Notes: generated by a model not told the origin, from the sequence alone. A DNA stretch of 64,000 bases from Pseudooceanicola aestuarii (GCF_010614805.1 NZ_JAAFZC010000001.1:1404001-1468000); one strand, 5' to 3'; shown: positions 1-9,259, numbered from the stretch's first letter. A program made the numbers and translations.

Positions 1-415
1 CCCCGAAACAGGCCTGTCGATGGCCATAGGCGTCCACGTTCGCCGCGATCACCGGCACGGAGATGTCGAGGGTCGTGACGATACCGAAGCGGTCGCTGTG
101 CAGCGTCGCCAGCGACATGGCGGCCTGTCCGATGCCGATCACCGGGCAATGTGCCGCGGCCCGCATCCGGGCCAGACCGGTGTCGTCGAAACACCCGATG
201 ACAATCGCGTCCACACCCGTGGCCCGCGCCTTCGGAAGGAGGGACAGCATTCCCTTGATCGCGGCGGCGCCATCTTCCGGGCCCTGAATCGCGGGCGGGC
301 CAAGGTGATTGGTCCAGCCCAGCACGTCGGCGTCCGGCGCGGTGTCTCGGGCGACCGCCACCATGCTGTCGGTCATGGCCTCGGTGGAATTCGGGTTGAG
401 GTAGAGCAGGCGCAT
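1..415 (-). CDS. Asp/Glu/hydantoin racemase family protein (C-terminus cut by window)
   Basis: The 138 visible N-terminal residues begin MRLLYLNPNST, the opening typical of the Asp/Glu racemase superfamily branch that holds hydantoin racemase and arylmalonate decarboxylase. The first catalytic-cysteine loop reads VIGCFDDTG. These enzymes epimerise a carbon next to a carbonyl using two cysteines; the second lies outside the window. The ATG is 2 bases after the stop of the upstream deaminase gene, so this is the distal visible gene of the transporter/amidohydrolase operon. A racemase here fits a pathway that opens a cyclic amide with a chiral carbon, such as a hydantoin. The superfamily is firm; the substrate is inferred. 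Confidence 0.8.
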   Translation of the reverse strand, partial: MRLLYLNPNSTEAMTDSMVAVARDTAPDADVLGWTNHLGPPAIQGPEDGAAAIKGMLSLLPKARATGVDAIVIGCFDDTGLARMRAAAHCPVIGIGQAAMSLATLHSDRFGIVTTLDISVPVIAANVDAYGHRQACFG

Positions 416-417
416 GC

Positions 418-915
418 TCAGACCTGCGACCGTGCGTGTCTGGCCCAATCCCGAAGGATCTTCGCGGCTTCCGCGTCCAGATGCTGTTCGGAGGGCATGG
501 CGCGCTCCCCGACTGCGCGCCCGCATTCATGGGTCAGACGATCGACATCCACGGGAAAACGCGCGGCTTCGGGCAGATCGGCGATGGCCTCACCGGCCTG
601 CGCCATGTCGGCGGCGTAATAAAGCGCGGTGATCCCGGCGATGTTCATCGCCGCCACGCACAGGGCACAGGGTTCGCAGCTGGAATACAGCTGACAGCCG
701 CGCAGATCGACGGTTTCAAGGTTGCGGCAGGCATCGCGGATCGCTTCGGTTTCGCCATGCGAGGTGGGATCGTGGTGCATGACCGAGCGGTTGATGCCCT
801 CGCCGACGATCTTGCCGTCCTTTACGATGACCGCGCCGAACGGCTCCGTTCCGGGGGTGTCGAGCGCCTGGGCCGAAATCGCGATGGCGCGGCGCAGGAA
901 GGTCTCATCGTACAT
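418..915 (-). CDS. Nucleoside/guanine deaminase-like CMP/dCMP-type zinc deaminase
   Basis: A 165-residue protein of the cytidine/deoxycytidylate deaminase fold. The zinc motif is complete: His53-Ala/Gly-Glu55 in SHGETEAI and PCALC with Cys83 and Cys86. Length and the FGAVIVKDG segment resemble guanine deaminases (GuaD) and related small nucleobase deaminases, which are cytoplasmic. The ATG at 915 was chosen over an upstream in-frame start because the fold begins there; it overlaps the 3' end of the ATPase gene by 11 bases. The operon context (two amidohydrolases, racemase, ABC importer) suggests it deaminates an imported N-heterocycle or its breakdown product. The exact substrate cannot be read from the sequence. 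Confidence 0.8.
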   Translation of the reverse strand: MYDETFLRRAIAISAQALDTPGTEPFGAVIVKDGKIVGEGINRSVMHHDPTSHGETEAIRDACRNLETVDLRGCQLYSSCEPCALCVAAMNIAGITALYYAADMAQAGEAIADLPEAARFPVDVDRLTHECGRAVGERAMPSEQHLDAEAAKILRDWARHARSQV

Positions 916-1879
916 CGGGGGTTCCTTCTTCGGCCGCGAAACAGGCAACGCGACGGTTGTGGACATCGGGACTGCGCTGCGGGCGTTCTGATTTGCAGCG
1001 GTCGAACGCCAGCGGGCAGCGCGGGTGAAAGCTGCACCCCGAAGGGGGCGACACCGGGGAGGGGACTTCGCCCCCCATCGGGCTGCGGTCGCGGCGCGGG
1101 GCCTCAAGGTCGGGGATCGTGTCAAGCAGCAGGCGGGTATAGGGATGCAGTGGGTTGACGAACAAGTCGGCGGTTGGCTGGATCTCGACGATACGGCCCA
1201 GATACATCACCGCGATCACGTCGGCCATGTGGCGCACCACACTCAGGTCGTGGCTGATGAAAAGATAGGTCAGGCCCATCTCCTTTTGCAGCCGTTTCAT
1301 CAGGTTCAGCACCTGCGCCTGAACAGAGACATCGAGGGCGGAGGTCGGCTCGTCACAGACCAGGAATTCCGGCTCGCCGGCCAGGGCGCGGGCGATGGAG
1401 ATGCGCTGCCGCTGGCCGCCCGAGAATTCGTGCGGGAATTTCAGCCCGTCGGCGGGGGCCAGCCCCACGGTGCGCAACAATTCATCCACACGGGCCGAAA
1501 CCTCGGCCTCGGGGGTGTCGGGTTTCAGCGTGCGCAGCGGCTCGGCGATGATCCGGGCGACGCGCCAGCGCGGGTTCAGGCTGGCAAACGGATCCTGGAA
1601 GATCATCTGGAGCCGATCCCTGTCACCGTTGAAAGTGATCTTCCCCCCCGAAGGGGCGTGAAGCCCGGTCACCAGCTTGGCGATGGTGCTCTTGCCGCAG
1701 CCAGATTCGCCAACCAGCGCAAGGGTCTGGCCGCGCTGGATGACGAAATCGACGCCGTCGACGGCGCGCAGGGTCTTGCGCGGCTTGCGCTCGATCAGGC
1801 GGTTGAGCCAGGGGGCGGAGACGTCGAAGCGGCGTTCCAGCGCGTCGACCTCAAGGATGGCGTTGGTGCGGAGGGTCAT
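905..1879 (-). CDS. Peptide/nickel-type ABC transporter ATPase (DppF/OppF-like)
   Basis: A 324-residue ABC ATPase with Walker A GESGCGKS at residues 57-64, signature FSGGQRQR, Walker B FLVCDEPTSALD and the C-terminal oligo_HPY region with HPYTRLLL followed by a cysteine cluster (CSFHPRCPLAFDRC). That tail marks the DppF/OppF subgroup, whose members pair with a DppD-type ATPase on two inner-membrane permeases. The gene overlaps its partner by four bases (ATGA at 1876-1879), so the two are translationally coupled. It should energise uptake of the ligand caught by the binding protein at 7594-9165. The family is certain; the imported compound is not. Confidence 0.93.
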   Translation of the reverse strand: MTLRTNAILEVDALERRFDVSAPWLNRLIERKPRKTLRAVDGVDFVIQRGQTLALVGESGCGKSTIAKLVTGLHAPSGGKITFNGDRDRLQMIFQDPFASLNPRWRVARIIAEPLRTLKPDTPEAEVSARVDELLRTVGLAPADGLKFPHEFSGGQRQRISIARALAGEPEFLVCDEPTSALDVSVQAQVLNLMKRLQKEMGLTYLFISHDLSVVRHMADVIAVMYLGRIVEIQPTADLFVNPLHPYTRLLLDTIPDLEAPRRDRSPMGGEVPSPVSPPSGCSFHPRCPLAFDRCKSERPQRSPDVHNRRVACFAAEEGTPDVR

Positions 1880-2868
1880 GCAGCTTCTCCCTGGTCTACG
1901 GTGCCGGTCTGCGCCAGCCAGCAGGCGGCGCCGGAGGCCTCGCCGCTGGCGATGCGCGGCACCTCGGCGCGGCAGCGCGGCCCGGCATGGGCGCAGCGCG
2001 GGTTGAAGGCGCAGCCTTGCGGGATGGCGTTCAGCCGCGGCATCGCGCCGGGGATCATCTGCAATTCCTCGACATCCTTGCGCAGCGAGGGGATCGAGCC
2101 CATCAGCCCGGTGGTGTAGGGGTGGCGTGGCCGGCGTACCAGGTCATTGACGCTTCCGACCTCGGCCAGCCGGCCTGCATACATCACCGCCACACGGTCG
2201 GCGGTTTCGGCGATCACGCCCATGTCATGGGTCACCAGCATCACCGCTGTGCCCCGCTCCCGGCACAGCCGTTTCAGCAGGGCGGTAATCTGCGCCTGGA
2301 TCGAAACATCGAGCGCGGTGGTCGGCTCGTCCGCGACGATCAGCTCCGGCTCGGCACAGAGCGCGAGGGCAATCACGATCCGCTGCCGCATCCCGCCGGA
2401 GAACTGGTGCGGGTAGCTGTCGATGCGTTCTTCCACCGCCGGGATGCCGACCTCGCGCATCAGTTCCCTGGCGCGTTCGCGGGCGCGGGGCTTGTCGAGG
2501 TCGCTGTGCAGGCGGATGGTTTCGACCAGCTGGTCCCCGACCCGGAACAGCGGGTTGAGCGAGGTCAGAGGGTCCTGGAAGATTGCGCCGATGCGACGGC
2601 CGCGCACGGCTTGCATGGCACGGTCATCGAGATTGTCGATCCGGTCGCCGGAAAGGTGAATCGTGCCGGCGGCGATCCGTCCCGGCGGTTCCAGAAGCCC
2701 GAGGATCGACATGCCGGTCATAGACTTGCCGGCACCGGATTCACCGACCACGCCGAGGATTTCACCACGTCGGATTTGCAGCGAAATGTCATCGACGGCG
2801 GTCAGCACGCCTTTGCGGGTGGGAAATTCGACGCGCAGGTTCTGCACGTCGAGAACGACATCGCTCAT
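1876..2868 (-). CDS. Peptide/nickel-type ABC transporter ATPase (DppD/OppD-like)
   Basis: A 330-residue ABC ATPase: Walker A GESGAGKS at residues 42-49, signature FSGGMRQRI, Walker B LIVADEPTTALD and an oligo_HPY tail with HPYTTGLMGSIP and CAFNPRCAHAGPRC. The GGMRQR signature and the tail place it in the DppD/OppD group, partner of the DppF-type subunit downstream. Four-base ATGA overlaps join it to the amidohydrolase upstream and to the second ATPase downstream. Placing the ATPase genes after two enzymes, instead of next to the permeases, ties import and catabolism into one transcript. Confidence 0.93.
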   Translation of the reverse strand: MSDVVLDVQNLRVEFPTRKGVLTAVDDISLQIRRGEILGVVGESGAGKSMTGMSILGLLEPPGRIAAGTIHLSGDRIDNLDDRAMQAVRGRRIGAIFQDPLTSLNPLFRVGDQLVETIRLHSDLDKPRARERARELMREVGIPAVEERIDSYPHQFSGGMRQRIVIALALCAEPELIVADEPTTALDVSIQAQITALLKRLCRERGTAVMLVTHDMGVIAETADRVAVMYAGRLAEVGSVNDLVRRPRHPYTTGLMGSIPSLRKDVEELQMIPGAMPRLNAIPQGCAFNPRCAHAGPRCRAEVPRIASGEASGAACWLAQTGTVDQGEAA

Positions 2869-4316
2869 GGCGTGACCCTCTTGTAGCTGGGGGTGAAGAT
2901 TTCGCAGACCGGCGGATGGCCGGCGGTGCGGTCCGGGTATTTGGCGATCAGCCCGTCGAATTGCGCCTGGGCGCGGGCGGCATCGGCCGCAGCGTCGACG
3001 CCGGGGATCACGCCATCGGCCATCACCTGCCGCCCGTCGATCCAGACATCGCGCATGTCGCGGCCAGAGGCGGCGGTCATCAACGTCTGTACCGGGTCGG
3101 GCGTTTGCAGGCAGTGGCGCAGATCGATCACCGCGATATCAGCCTTGGCACCGGGGGAGAGGCGCCCGAGGTCAGCCCGATCCAGCGCCTGTGCACCGCC
3201 CAGCGTGGCCGCATCGAACATGTCTTCGGAACGAACCGCCGAGACACCTTCGGCCAGACGCGCGGTCATCATGCCGATCTGCATGTTGAGGATCATGTCG
3301 GCCGGATGGGTGTCGGTGCCCAGCCCGATGTTGATGCCGCGCGCGCGGGCCTTGGGAAAACTCTTCAGCATCCCGCCATGACGCGCGGCCACCAGCGGGC
3401 AATGCACCAGCGTGGCCTGGGCCTCTGCGATCAGGTCGAATTCGGCATCTGTCGCCTGCGTGCCATGCGGCAGCAGCCAGGTGTCGCGCAGCGCGCCGAT
3501 GCGGCTCAACCACTCAATCGGTGCGCAGCCGTGCTGTTCCCGCACCAAATGCAGTTCCACCGGCGACTGGCTGCAATGCAGGCGCACCGGCGCGCCCATC
3601 TCGGTGGCGATTTCGGCGGTGCGTTGCAGCAGCGTCCCGGTGCAGGTTTCGATCCGGTCGGGGGCAAACATCGCGCGGATGCGTCCCCCGGCGATGCCGT
3701 CGACGCGCCGGGCGAAATCGGCCGCCTCGGCCAGCCCTTCCAGCCCGCGCGCCTCGTCAAAGACGGCGCGGATATTGCCCGCCTCATCCGTCACCTGTCC
3801 GCCGGTGCGATAGGCGGGACCGAGGTAGACCCGCAGCCCGAGGTCTTCGGCCGCGGCGGCGGCGGCTTCGAACTCCGCGACGGTCTCGCCCCATGCGCGG
3901 TAGAACAGGGAGGCGATGGGCAGCGCCGTGGTGATGCCGTTGCGGATCAGCTGGGCAAAGGCATGGCGCTTCTGAAATGCCAGCTCCTCGGGCGTGTACA
4001 TCTCGTAGGGGCCACGATTGACATAGCTCTCCGGCCAGACGCGGCCCTTTTGCCACGCCGGCCCGTTGTCGAAGCCCAGGATCGTCGTGTCGAGATCCGA
4101 CAGCGCATCAAGGTCGATGAAGCCCGGCGAGATCACGGCTTCGCCGTAGTCGATCCGCCGCGCCACCGCGCCGTCGAAATCTGTGCCGACATGCAGCACC
4201 CCGGTCCCTTCGATCACCACCACGCCGTTTTCATGCACCACGTGGCGCCCGCCCTGATGGCCTATGACCCAACGGGCCGAAAGAAGCGTCCGGCCCGGCT
4301 TCGCCCCCTCCATCAT
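2865..4316 (-). CDS. Amidohydrolase superfamily protein, TRZ/ATZ/chlorohydrolase type, with altered metal motif
   Basis: A 483-residue protein with the composite N-/C-terminal beta-sandwich and central TIM barrel of the amidohydrolase superfamily. Later metal or catalytic positions are visible: RLHCSQS, LLPHGTQ, and GLGTDTHP with its Asp. The N-terminal HxH metal motif that normally follows PGFID is absent; the protein reads PGFIDLDALSDLD. It may therefore bind metal differently or not be a standard deaminase/hydrolase. The gene overlaps both neighbours by four bases in the transporter operon. Relatives act on s-triazines, guanine, N-formimino-glutamate and similar C-N bonds; the substrate here is unknown. 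Confidence 0.8.
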   Translation of the reverse strand: MMEGAKPGRTLLSARWVIGHQGGRHVVHENGVVVIEGTGVLHVGTDFDGAVARRIDYGEAVISPGFIDLDALSDLDTTILGFDNGPAWQKGRVWPESYVNRGPYEMYTPEELAFQKRHAFAQLIRNGITTALPIASLFYRAWGETVAEFEAAAAAAEDLGLRVYLGPAYRTGGQVTDEAGNIRAVFDEARGLEGLAEAADFARRVDGIAGGRIRAMFAPDRIETCTGTLLQRTAEIATEMGAPVRLHCSQSPVELHLVREQHGCAPIEWLSRIGALRDTWLLPHGTQATDAEFDLIAEAQATLVHCPLVAARHGGMLKSFPKARARGINIGLGTDTHPADMILNMQIGMMTARLAEGVSAVRSEDMFDAATLGGAQALDRADLGRLSPGAKADIAVIDLRHCLQTPDPVQTLMTAASGRDMRDVWIDGRQVMADGVIPGVDAAADAARAQAQFDGLIAKYPDRTAGHPPVCEIFTPSYKRVTP

Positions 4317-5494
4317 GGGGCCTCGATCACGCAGGCACCGTCGCGGGCGATGACTTCACCGCCCTTCAGTACCAGTTTGCGCGGCGCATGGGTGACGACG
4401 GCCTCGGCCAGGGTGTCGCCCTCGATCAGCAGGCAGTCGGCACGGCAGCCCGCGTCCAGCCCGTAGCCCTCGGCTCCCATGATCGCCGCGCCGCCGAAGG
4501 TGCAGATGTCCAGCGCCAGCTCCACTTCGTCATCGCGGCGCAGGTTGTTGCGCATCCCGATGTGCATGGCCTTTTCCAGCATGTCTGAATTGCCATAGGG
4601 CCCCCAGGTGTCGCGGATGCCGTCACAGCCCGCGCCGGTCAGGATGCCAAGCGCCTTCAGCTCCTTGACCGCCGGCACCGGAGCGGAGGCGGGGGCCGTC
4701 GTGAGGATGTGAATGCGGTTCTCGGCCAGTTTCTCCTGCAACCCTGCGACATAACCGCGATCCACCGCGCCCAGGCAGAAGGCATGGGAGATGGAGACCT
4801 TGCCCTGCATTCCCAGCGCCATGGTGCGGTCGATGATTTCCTCCATCGAGAACCAGCCCAGCGCATCGCGTTCGTGCAGGTGGATATCCACCGGCTTGCC
4901 GTGTTTCTCGGCCAGCGCGAAGACGGTATCGAGGTGACCCTTGGGGTCATGTTCCATCCCGCAGGGATCAATGCCGCCGACCAGGTCCGCGCCAAGGCTC
5001 AGCGCCGCATCCATCAGCTCGGCGGTGCCGGGCCGGGTCATCATGCCCGACTGCGGAAAGGCCACGATCTCGATGTCGACCATGCCGGCGAGCTTCTCGC
5101 GCGTTGCCATGACGCCCTCGATCCCCGCCAGCCCGTGATGGGTGTCCACGTCCACGTGACTGCGGATATGGGTGCAGCCGTGCGACATGGCGAGGATGGC
5201 ATGACGTTCGCTTTGCACCCGAGGGTCAAGGCCAAGCGAGACCTTCACCTCGCGCTCGTTGTCGATCTTGTCGATCAGGCGGGGACCGACCTCGTTGCGA
5301 TACCACGGCAGGCCCAACAGGGATTTGTCCAGGTGGGTATGCGCCTCGACCAGGCCGGGGATGACGATGCGGCCGCCGCCGTCGATCACCTCGGCGTTTG
5401 CGGATGCGTCGGCGACAAAAACGCCATCCGCGATATGCAGGTCGGTGGCCGGGCCGCCCATCGGGCGCACATTCTGAATTGTCTTGTTGGTCAC
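4313..5494 (-). CDS. Amidohydrolase, cytosine deaminase (CodA)-like
   Basis: A 393-residue cytoplasmic amidohydrolase resembling cytosine deaminase and N-isopropylammelide-type hydrolases. Metal motif HTH (His52, His54) in VEAHTHLDKS, then DIHLHERDALG, SHAFCLG and the catalytic Asp in AGCDGIRD are all in the order seen in CodA. The start is taken as GTG at 5494, 5 bases after the stop of the permease gene; an ATG 11 codons later (PMGG) is possible, and neither has a strong ribosome site. The 3' end overlaps the next amidohydrolase by four bases. Unlike that neighbour, its metal ligands are complete, so it is the likely active hydrolase of the pair. Confidence 0.85.
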   Translation of the reverse strand: MTNKTIQNVRPMGGPATDLHIADGVFVADASANAEVIDGGGRIVIPGLVEAHTHLDKSLLGLPWYRNEVGPRLIDKIDNEREVKVSLGLDPRVQSERHAILAMSHGCTHIRSHVDVDTHHGLAGIEGVMATREKLAGMVDIEIVAFPQSGMMTRPGTAELMDAALSLGADLVGGIDPCGMEHDPKGHLDTVFALAEKHGKPVDIHLHERDALGWFSMEEIIDRTMALGMQGKVSISHAFCLGAVDRGYVAGLQEKLAENRIHILTTAPASAPVPAVKELKALGILTGAGCDGIRDTWGPYGNSDMLEKAMHIGMRNNLRRDDEVELALDICTFGGAAIMGAEGYGLDAGCRADCLLIEGDTLAEAVVTHAPRKLVLKGGEVIARDGACVIEAP

Positions 5495-5499
5495 TGGAA

Positions 5500-6483
5500 T
5501 CACCGCAGTTTGGGGTTGAGCGCGTCGCGCAGCCAGTCGCCGATCATGTTGACCGACAGCACGATCAGGCAAAGCTGGATCGACGGGAAAACAACGATCC
5601 ACCACAGGCCGGAAAAGAGATACTGGTTGCCGATCCGAATTAATGTGCCGAGCGAGGGCTGATCCGGCGGCATCCCGACGCCCAGGAAGGACAACGTCGC
5701 CTCCGACAGGATCGCGAGGCCAAAGTTCAGCGTTGCCGCCACCATGATGGGCGTCAGGCAATTGGGCAGGATGTGGTGCAGCATGACGCGCCAGGATTTT
5801 ACCCGGATCAATTTGGCCGCCTGCACGTATTCCTTTTTCGCCTCCACCATCGCCGAGGCGCGGACCGTGCGGGCGTATTGCACCCAGGAGGGCACCGCGA
5901 TGGCAAAGATCAGGATCGGCGCCGCCAGCACGTCCTTCAGCCCCGTGGGCAGCGAGGCGCCGGCGATGGCGGTGATCAGGATGGCGATCAGGATGAAGGG
6001 CATCGACAGCAGAACATCGCCGACCCGCATGATCACGTTGTCGATCCAGCCGCCGAAATAGCCCGCGATCAAACCCAGAGACAGGCCCACGGCCAGCGCC
6101 AGCAGCACCGAGGCAAAGCCGATGATCAGCGAGATGCGCGAGCCATAGAGCACCGCCGACAGGATGTCGCGGCCCTGGGTGTCGGTGCCCAGAAGGTAGG
6201 GCCATTGGCCGTCGGCCTTCCAGATCGGCGGGATCTCGGAATTCCAAAGCTCCAGCGCGGCCAGGTCATAGGGGTTCTGCGGCGTGATCAGCGGCGCCAG
6301 AAAGGCGGTCAGGGCCACCAGCGCCAGCAGCATCGCAGCAAAGATCGCCGAAGGATGCGCGCGGAAGGAATGCCACAGGTCGCTGTCGCGCAGGCGGGTC
6401 AGCCGCGCGGGGCGCGCCGGGGTGGCAGGCGGGGTCAGGGGGATGGATTTGTCCATTGGGGTCTCCGGTTCAGCCATTGCCAC
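5500..6483 (-). CDS. Peptide/nickel-type ABC transporter permease (DppC-like)
   Basis: A 327-residue inner-membrane permease with about six membrane segments. It carries the DppC-family landmarks: an extended N-terminus before the first helix, the LLGTDTQGRDILS segment, and the cytoplasmic EAA-like loop around EYVQAAKLIRVKSWRVMLHHILPN that contacts the ATPases. The 5' end overlaps the DppB-type gene by 14 bases; a second Met (MDKS, residue 10) is an alternative start. It forms the membrane channel with the gene product of 6470-7453. Confidence 0.92.
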   Translation of the reverse strand: MAMAEPETPMDKSIPLTPPATPARPARLTRLRDSDLWHSFRAHPSAIFAAMLLALVALTAFLAPLITPQNPYDLAALELWNSEIPPIWKADGQWPYLLGTDTQGRDILSAVLYGSRISLIIGFASVLLALAVGLSLGLIAGYFGGWIDNVIMRVGDVLLSMPFILIAILITAIAGASLPTGLKDVLAAPILIFAIAVPSWVQYARTVRASAMVEAKKEYVQAAKLIRVKSWRVMLHHILPNCLTPIMVAATLNFGLAILSEATLSFLGVGMPPDQPSLGTLIRIGNQYLFSGLWWIVVFPSIQLCLIVLSVNMIGDWLRDALNPKLR

Positions 6484-7453
6484 GGGCGCTGTCGTCGCGC
6501 AGGCGCGGATCGACCCAGGCGTAGGTGATGTCGACGAGGGTGTTCAGTGCGACGAAGATGAAGGACACGATCAGCAGATAGGCGGCCATCACCGGCAGGT
6601 CGACAAAGGTCACCGCCTGGATGAACAGCATCCCCATGCCGGGCCATTGGAACACCGTCTCTGTTACCAGCGCAAAGGCGATCAGGTTCCCGATCTGCAT
6701 GCCCGTCAGCGTGATCACCGGCATCAGACAGTTGCGCAGCGCGTGGCGCCATTGCACGCGGGCGGTCGGCACGCCGCGCGCGCGGGCGAACTTGATGTAA
6801 TCGGCGCGCAGGGTCTCCAGCATCTCGGCCCGCACCAGCCGCATCACCAGCGTCACCTGAAAGGTCGAGAGCGAGATCGCCGGCAGCACAAGCGCCGCCC
6901 GCCCGGAAGGCGTGAGCAGCCCGGTCGACCACCAGCCGATGTCTACCGTCTCCCCGCGTCCGAAGGCCGGCAGCCAGCCCAGAGAAACGGAAAAGGCGAG
7001 GATCAGCAGAATGCCGACCACGAAACTTGGCAAGGATACCCCCACGATCGAACCCAGCTGCAACATGTTGGCCAATCGACTGTCGCGATAGACGGCGGTG
7101 ATCACCCCGGCCGGGATGCCCACCACAAGCGAAATCACGGTCGCCACCAGCACCAGTTCGAAGGTAGCCGGGAAGCGCTCCTTGATCAGCACCATCACAT
7201 CCTGCTGGTTGCGATAGGAGATGCCGAAATCGCCCTGTACCGCATTGGTGACAAACCGGGTGTACTGGGTGACGAAACCGTCGTTCAGCCCCAGCCGCTC
7301 GCGCAGCTCGATGCGGTCCTGCTGGGTGGCCTGCTCGTTCACCATCATCTCGACCGGGTCGCCGAAGAAACGGAAGATCACGAAGGCCAGAAGCGCCACC
7401 GCCAGCATGACGAAGGCCGCGTTGGCCGTACGTTTTAGAAGAAAGGCAATCAT
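6470..7453 (-). CDS. Peptide/nickel-type ABC transporter permease (DppB-like)
   Basis: A 327-residue membrane protein with the DppB pattern: an N-terminal helix (MIAFLLKRTANAAFVML), the short extracytoplasmic domain with LRERLGL and GDFGISYRNQQ, four to five more helices, and the EAA-like loop YIKFARARGVPTARVQWRHALRN. It is the first permease after the binding-protein gene, with a 140-base gap (7454-7593) holding a short GATCGG/CCGATC inverted repeat (7537-7556). Such gaps after a binding-protein gene often let that protein be made in excess; here that is only a suggestion. Confidence 0.92.
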   Translation of the reverse strand: MIAFLLKRTANAAFVMLAVALLAFVIFRFFGDPVEMMVNEQATQQDRIELRERLGLNDGFVTQYTRFVTNAVQGDFGISYRNQQDVMVLIKERFPATFELVLVATVISLVVGIPAGVITAVYRDSRLANMLQLGSIVGVSLPSFVVGILLILAFSVSLGWLPAFGRGETVDIGWWSTGLLTPSGRAALVLPAISLSTFQVTLVMRLVRAEMLETLRADYIKFARARGVPTARVQWRHALRNCLMPVITLTGMQIGNLIAFALVTETVFQWPGMGMLFIQAVTFVDLPVMAAYLLIVSFIFVALNTLVDITYAWVDPRLRDDSARGNG

Positions 7454-7593
7454 TCCGGTCTCCGGGGTCAGGTGTCAGATGGGACAAGGCGCGCGCGGTC
7501 CCCGCGTCTTGCCGAGGGAATTCTCAGGGGGCCGGGGATCGGGCTCCTGGCCGATCGGACCGCCCCGCAGGGCGATCCGGGTCATGCGCTGGG

Positions 7594-9165
7594 TCAGCCG
7601 CCCATCTTCGCGAACCAGAGCCGCGGCTTGGCATCCGGGAAAAGCGGCATCTCGGCCACACCCTCGGTCACCGCCCAGGCCATCGGCTGCTGGTGCAGCG
7701 GGATCATGATCATCTCGTCCTTGACCATTTCGAGGGCCTGCGTTTGCAGGGCCAGCCGGGCGTCGAGGTCCAGTTCGCTGCCTGCCGCGTCGATCAGGGC
7801 GTCCAGCTCGGGGTAGGACCAGCCGCCCCAGTTGAAGACACCGGCATTGCCATCCTTGGAGTGGAAGATCTGAAGCAGCGGCGAATAGCTGTCGAGCAGC
7901 GGCAACGTCGCCCAGCCAAGCGTGTAGACGTCGGTCTTGCCATTGGTGCGCTTCGGCGATTGTACGGCGCGCGGTGCCACGTCCAGCTTGGGTGACAGTC
8001 CGATCCGGCTCCACATGGAGGCGATAGCCTGACAGAATTGTTCCTCGTTCACCAACCCGTCGCTGAGGCAGTTGAATTCGAACTCCAGCCCCTCGGGCAC
8101 GCCCGCCTCGGCCAGCAGGGCCTTCGATGCGTCGGGATCATGGACCGGCAGTTCGTCCAGCGCCTCGGTATAACCGGGGATCGGCGGCGCGACGGTGGCA
8201 CCGGCGTTCCGGGACTTGCCGCGCATCACCTTCTGGTGGATCAGGTCGAGGTCGATCGCCTTGTACAGCGCCTCGCGCACCGGCTTTTCCTTGAACGGGT
8301 TGGGTTCACCGGTGGTCAGCGTATCACGAAACGGAAAGCCGATCATCACGGTGCGCAGGTCGACGCCCTCCAGCACCTCGACATTGGGTGCGGCGGCCAG
8401 GCGCGGCAGATCCTGAACCGGCGCGTCATTGGTAAAACTGATCTCCCCCGACAGCAGCGCGGCCACGCGGGTCGCCGCCGAGTTCACCGGCGTCAGCTCG
8501 ATCCGGTCAAGGTTGTGCTGCGGTTCGTCCCACCAATCGGGGTTGACGACAAAGACGGTCTTGGCGTCCGGTTGCCGGCTTTCGACGACGAAGGGGCCGG
8601 TGCCATTGGCGTTGTAGGTCGCGTAGCCTTCGGTGCCGGCGCCGACGTCGGTGGGCATCAGCGCGTCGTTTTCGGTCATCCATTCCTTGTCGAAGATATG
8701 GATGTTGGTCAGGTCGTTAAGCAGCAGCGGATAGGTGCCGTTCAAGGTGATGTCGACGGTCAGGTCATCCACTACCCTGGAGCTGACATAGGCCGGCAGG
8801 TTACCTTTCAACGGCGAGGTCTCGTGACTGACACGGGTCAGGGAGGCGACGACATCCTCGGCGGTGAACGGGTTGCCATTGTGGAAGGTCACGCCTTCGC
8901 GGAGCTTGAACCGCCAGGTGATCTGATCGTCGAGGATTTCCCAGCTTTCCGCCAGCGCCGGCTCGATCTTCAGATCCTTGTTGTAGCGCACCAGCCCCTC
9001 GTAGACGTGGTTGAGCACGTTGATGGTGAAGCTGTCGCCGAAGGAATAGGGGTCGAGCGAGCCGATATCGCGATTAGCGCCCCATTTCAGCACATTCTCA
9101 GCCTGCGCGGTGGCCGACAAAGCGGCAACCGCCGCAGTAGCGAGCATGAGGTGACGTAGTTTCAT
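7594..9165 (-). CDS. Peptide/opine/nickel-type ABC transporter substrate-binding protein
   Basis: A 523-residue periplasmic solute-binding protein of the SBP_bac_5 (DppA/OppA) family. Residues 1-22 form a clear Sec signal peptide ending AQA. The first mature motif is LKWGANRDIGSLDPYS, followed by VYEGLVRYN, ITWRFKLREGVTFHNG and PFTAEDV, all family hallmarks. The ATG at 9165 was chosen because the signal peptide starts there and AGAGGA lies 6-7 bases upstream; a longer reading would add 38 unrelated residues. First gene of the minus-strand operon, divergent from the GntR gene; operator-like repeats lie within 130 bases of its start. The ligand is unknown; the downstream enzymes point to a cyclic nitrogen compound. 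Confidence 0.92.
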   Translation of the reverse strand: MKLRHLMLATAAVAALSATAQAENVLKWGANRDIGSLDPYSFGDSFTINVLNHVYEGLVRYNKDLKIEPALAESWEILDDQITWRFKLREGVTFHNGNPFTAEDVVASLTRVSHETSPLKGNLPAYVSSRVVDDLTVDITLNGTYPLLLNDLTNIHIFDKEWMTENDALMPTDVGAGTEGYATYNANGTGPFVVESRQPDAKTVFVVNPDWWDEPQHNLDRIELTPVNSAATRVAALLSGEISFTNDAPVQDLPRLAAAPNVEVLEGVDLRTVMIGFPFRDTLTTGEPNPFKEKPVREALYKAIDLDLIHQKVMRGKSRNAGATVAPPIPGYTEALDELPVHDPDASKALLAEAGVPEGLEFEFNCLSDGLVNEEQFCQAIASMWSRIGLSPKLDVAPRAVQSPKRTNGKTDVYTLGWATLPLLDSYSPLLQIFHSKDGNAGVFNWGGWSYPELDALIDAAGSELDLDARLALQTQALEMVKDEMIMIPLHQQPMAWAVTEGVAEMPLFPDAKPRLWFAKMGG

Positions 9166-9209
9166 GATCTGGTCCTCTTTGGCCTGGATTGCATTTGAGA
9201 TTCGAGAAA

Positions 9210-9222
9210 ATTGGATACGATG
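9210..9222 (+). promoter_or_regulatory. Operator-like site 1 for the adjacent GntR regulator
   Basis: ATTGGATACGATG, 45 bases upstream of the binding-protein start. It is one of three related 13-mers in the AT-rich divergent region 9166-9329 and shares the core GATAC with sites 2 and 4. Near-palindromic TTG..ATAC..AA elements are typical of FCD-class GntR operators. Assignment to the adjacent regulator is by position. Confidence 0.55.
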
Positions 9223-9259
9223 TATTTTGGGTGGCACAGTGAATACGTTAGAGCAACCA

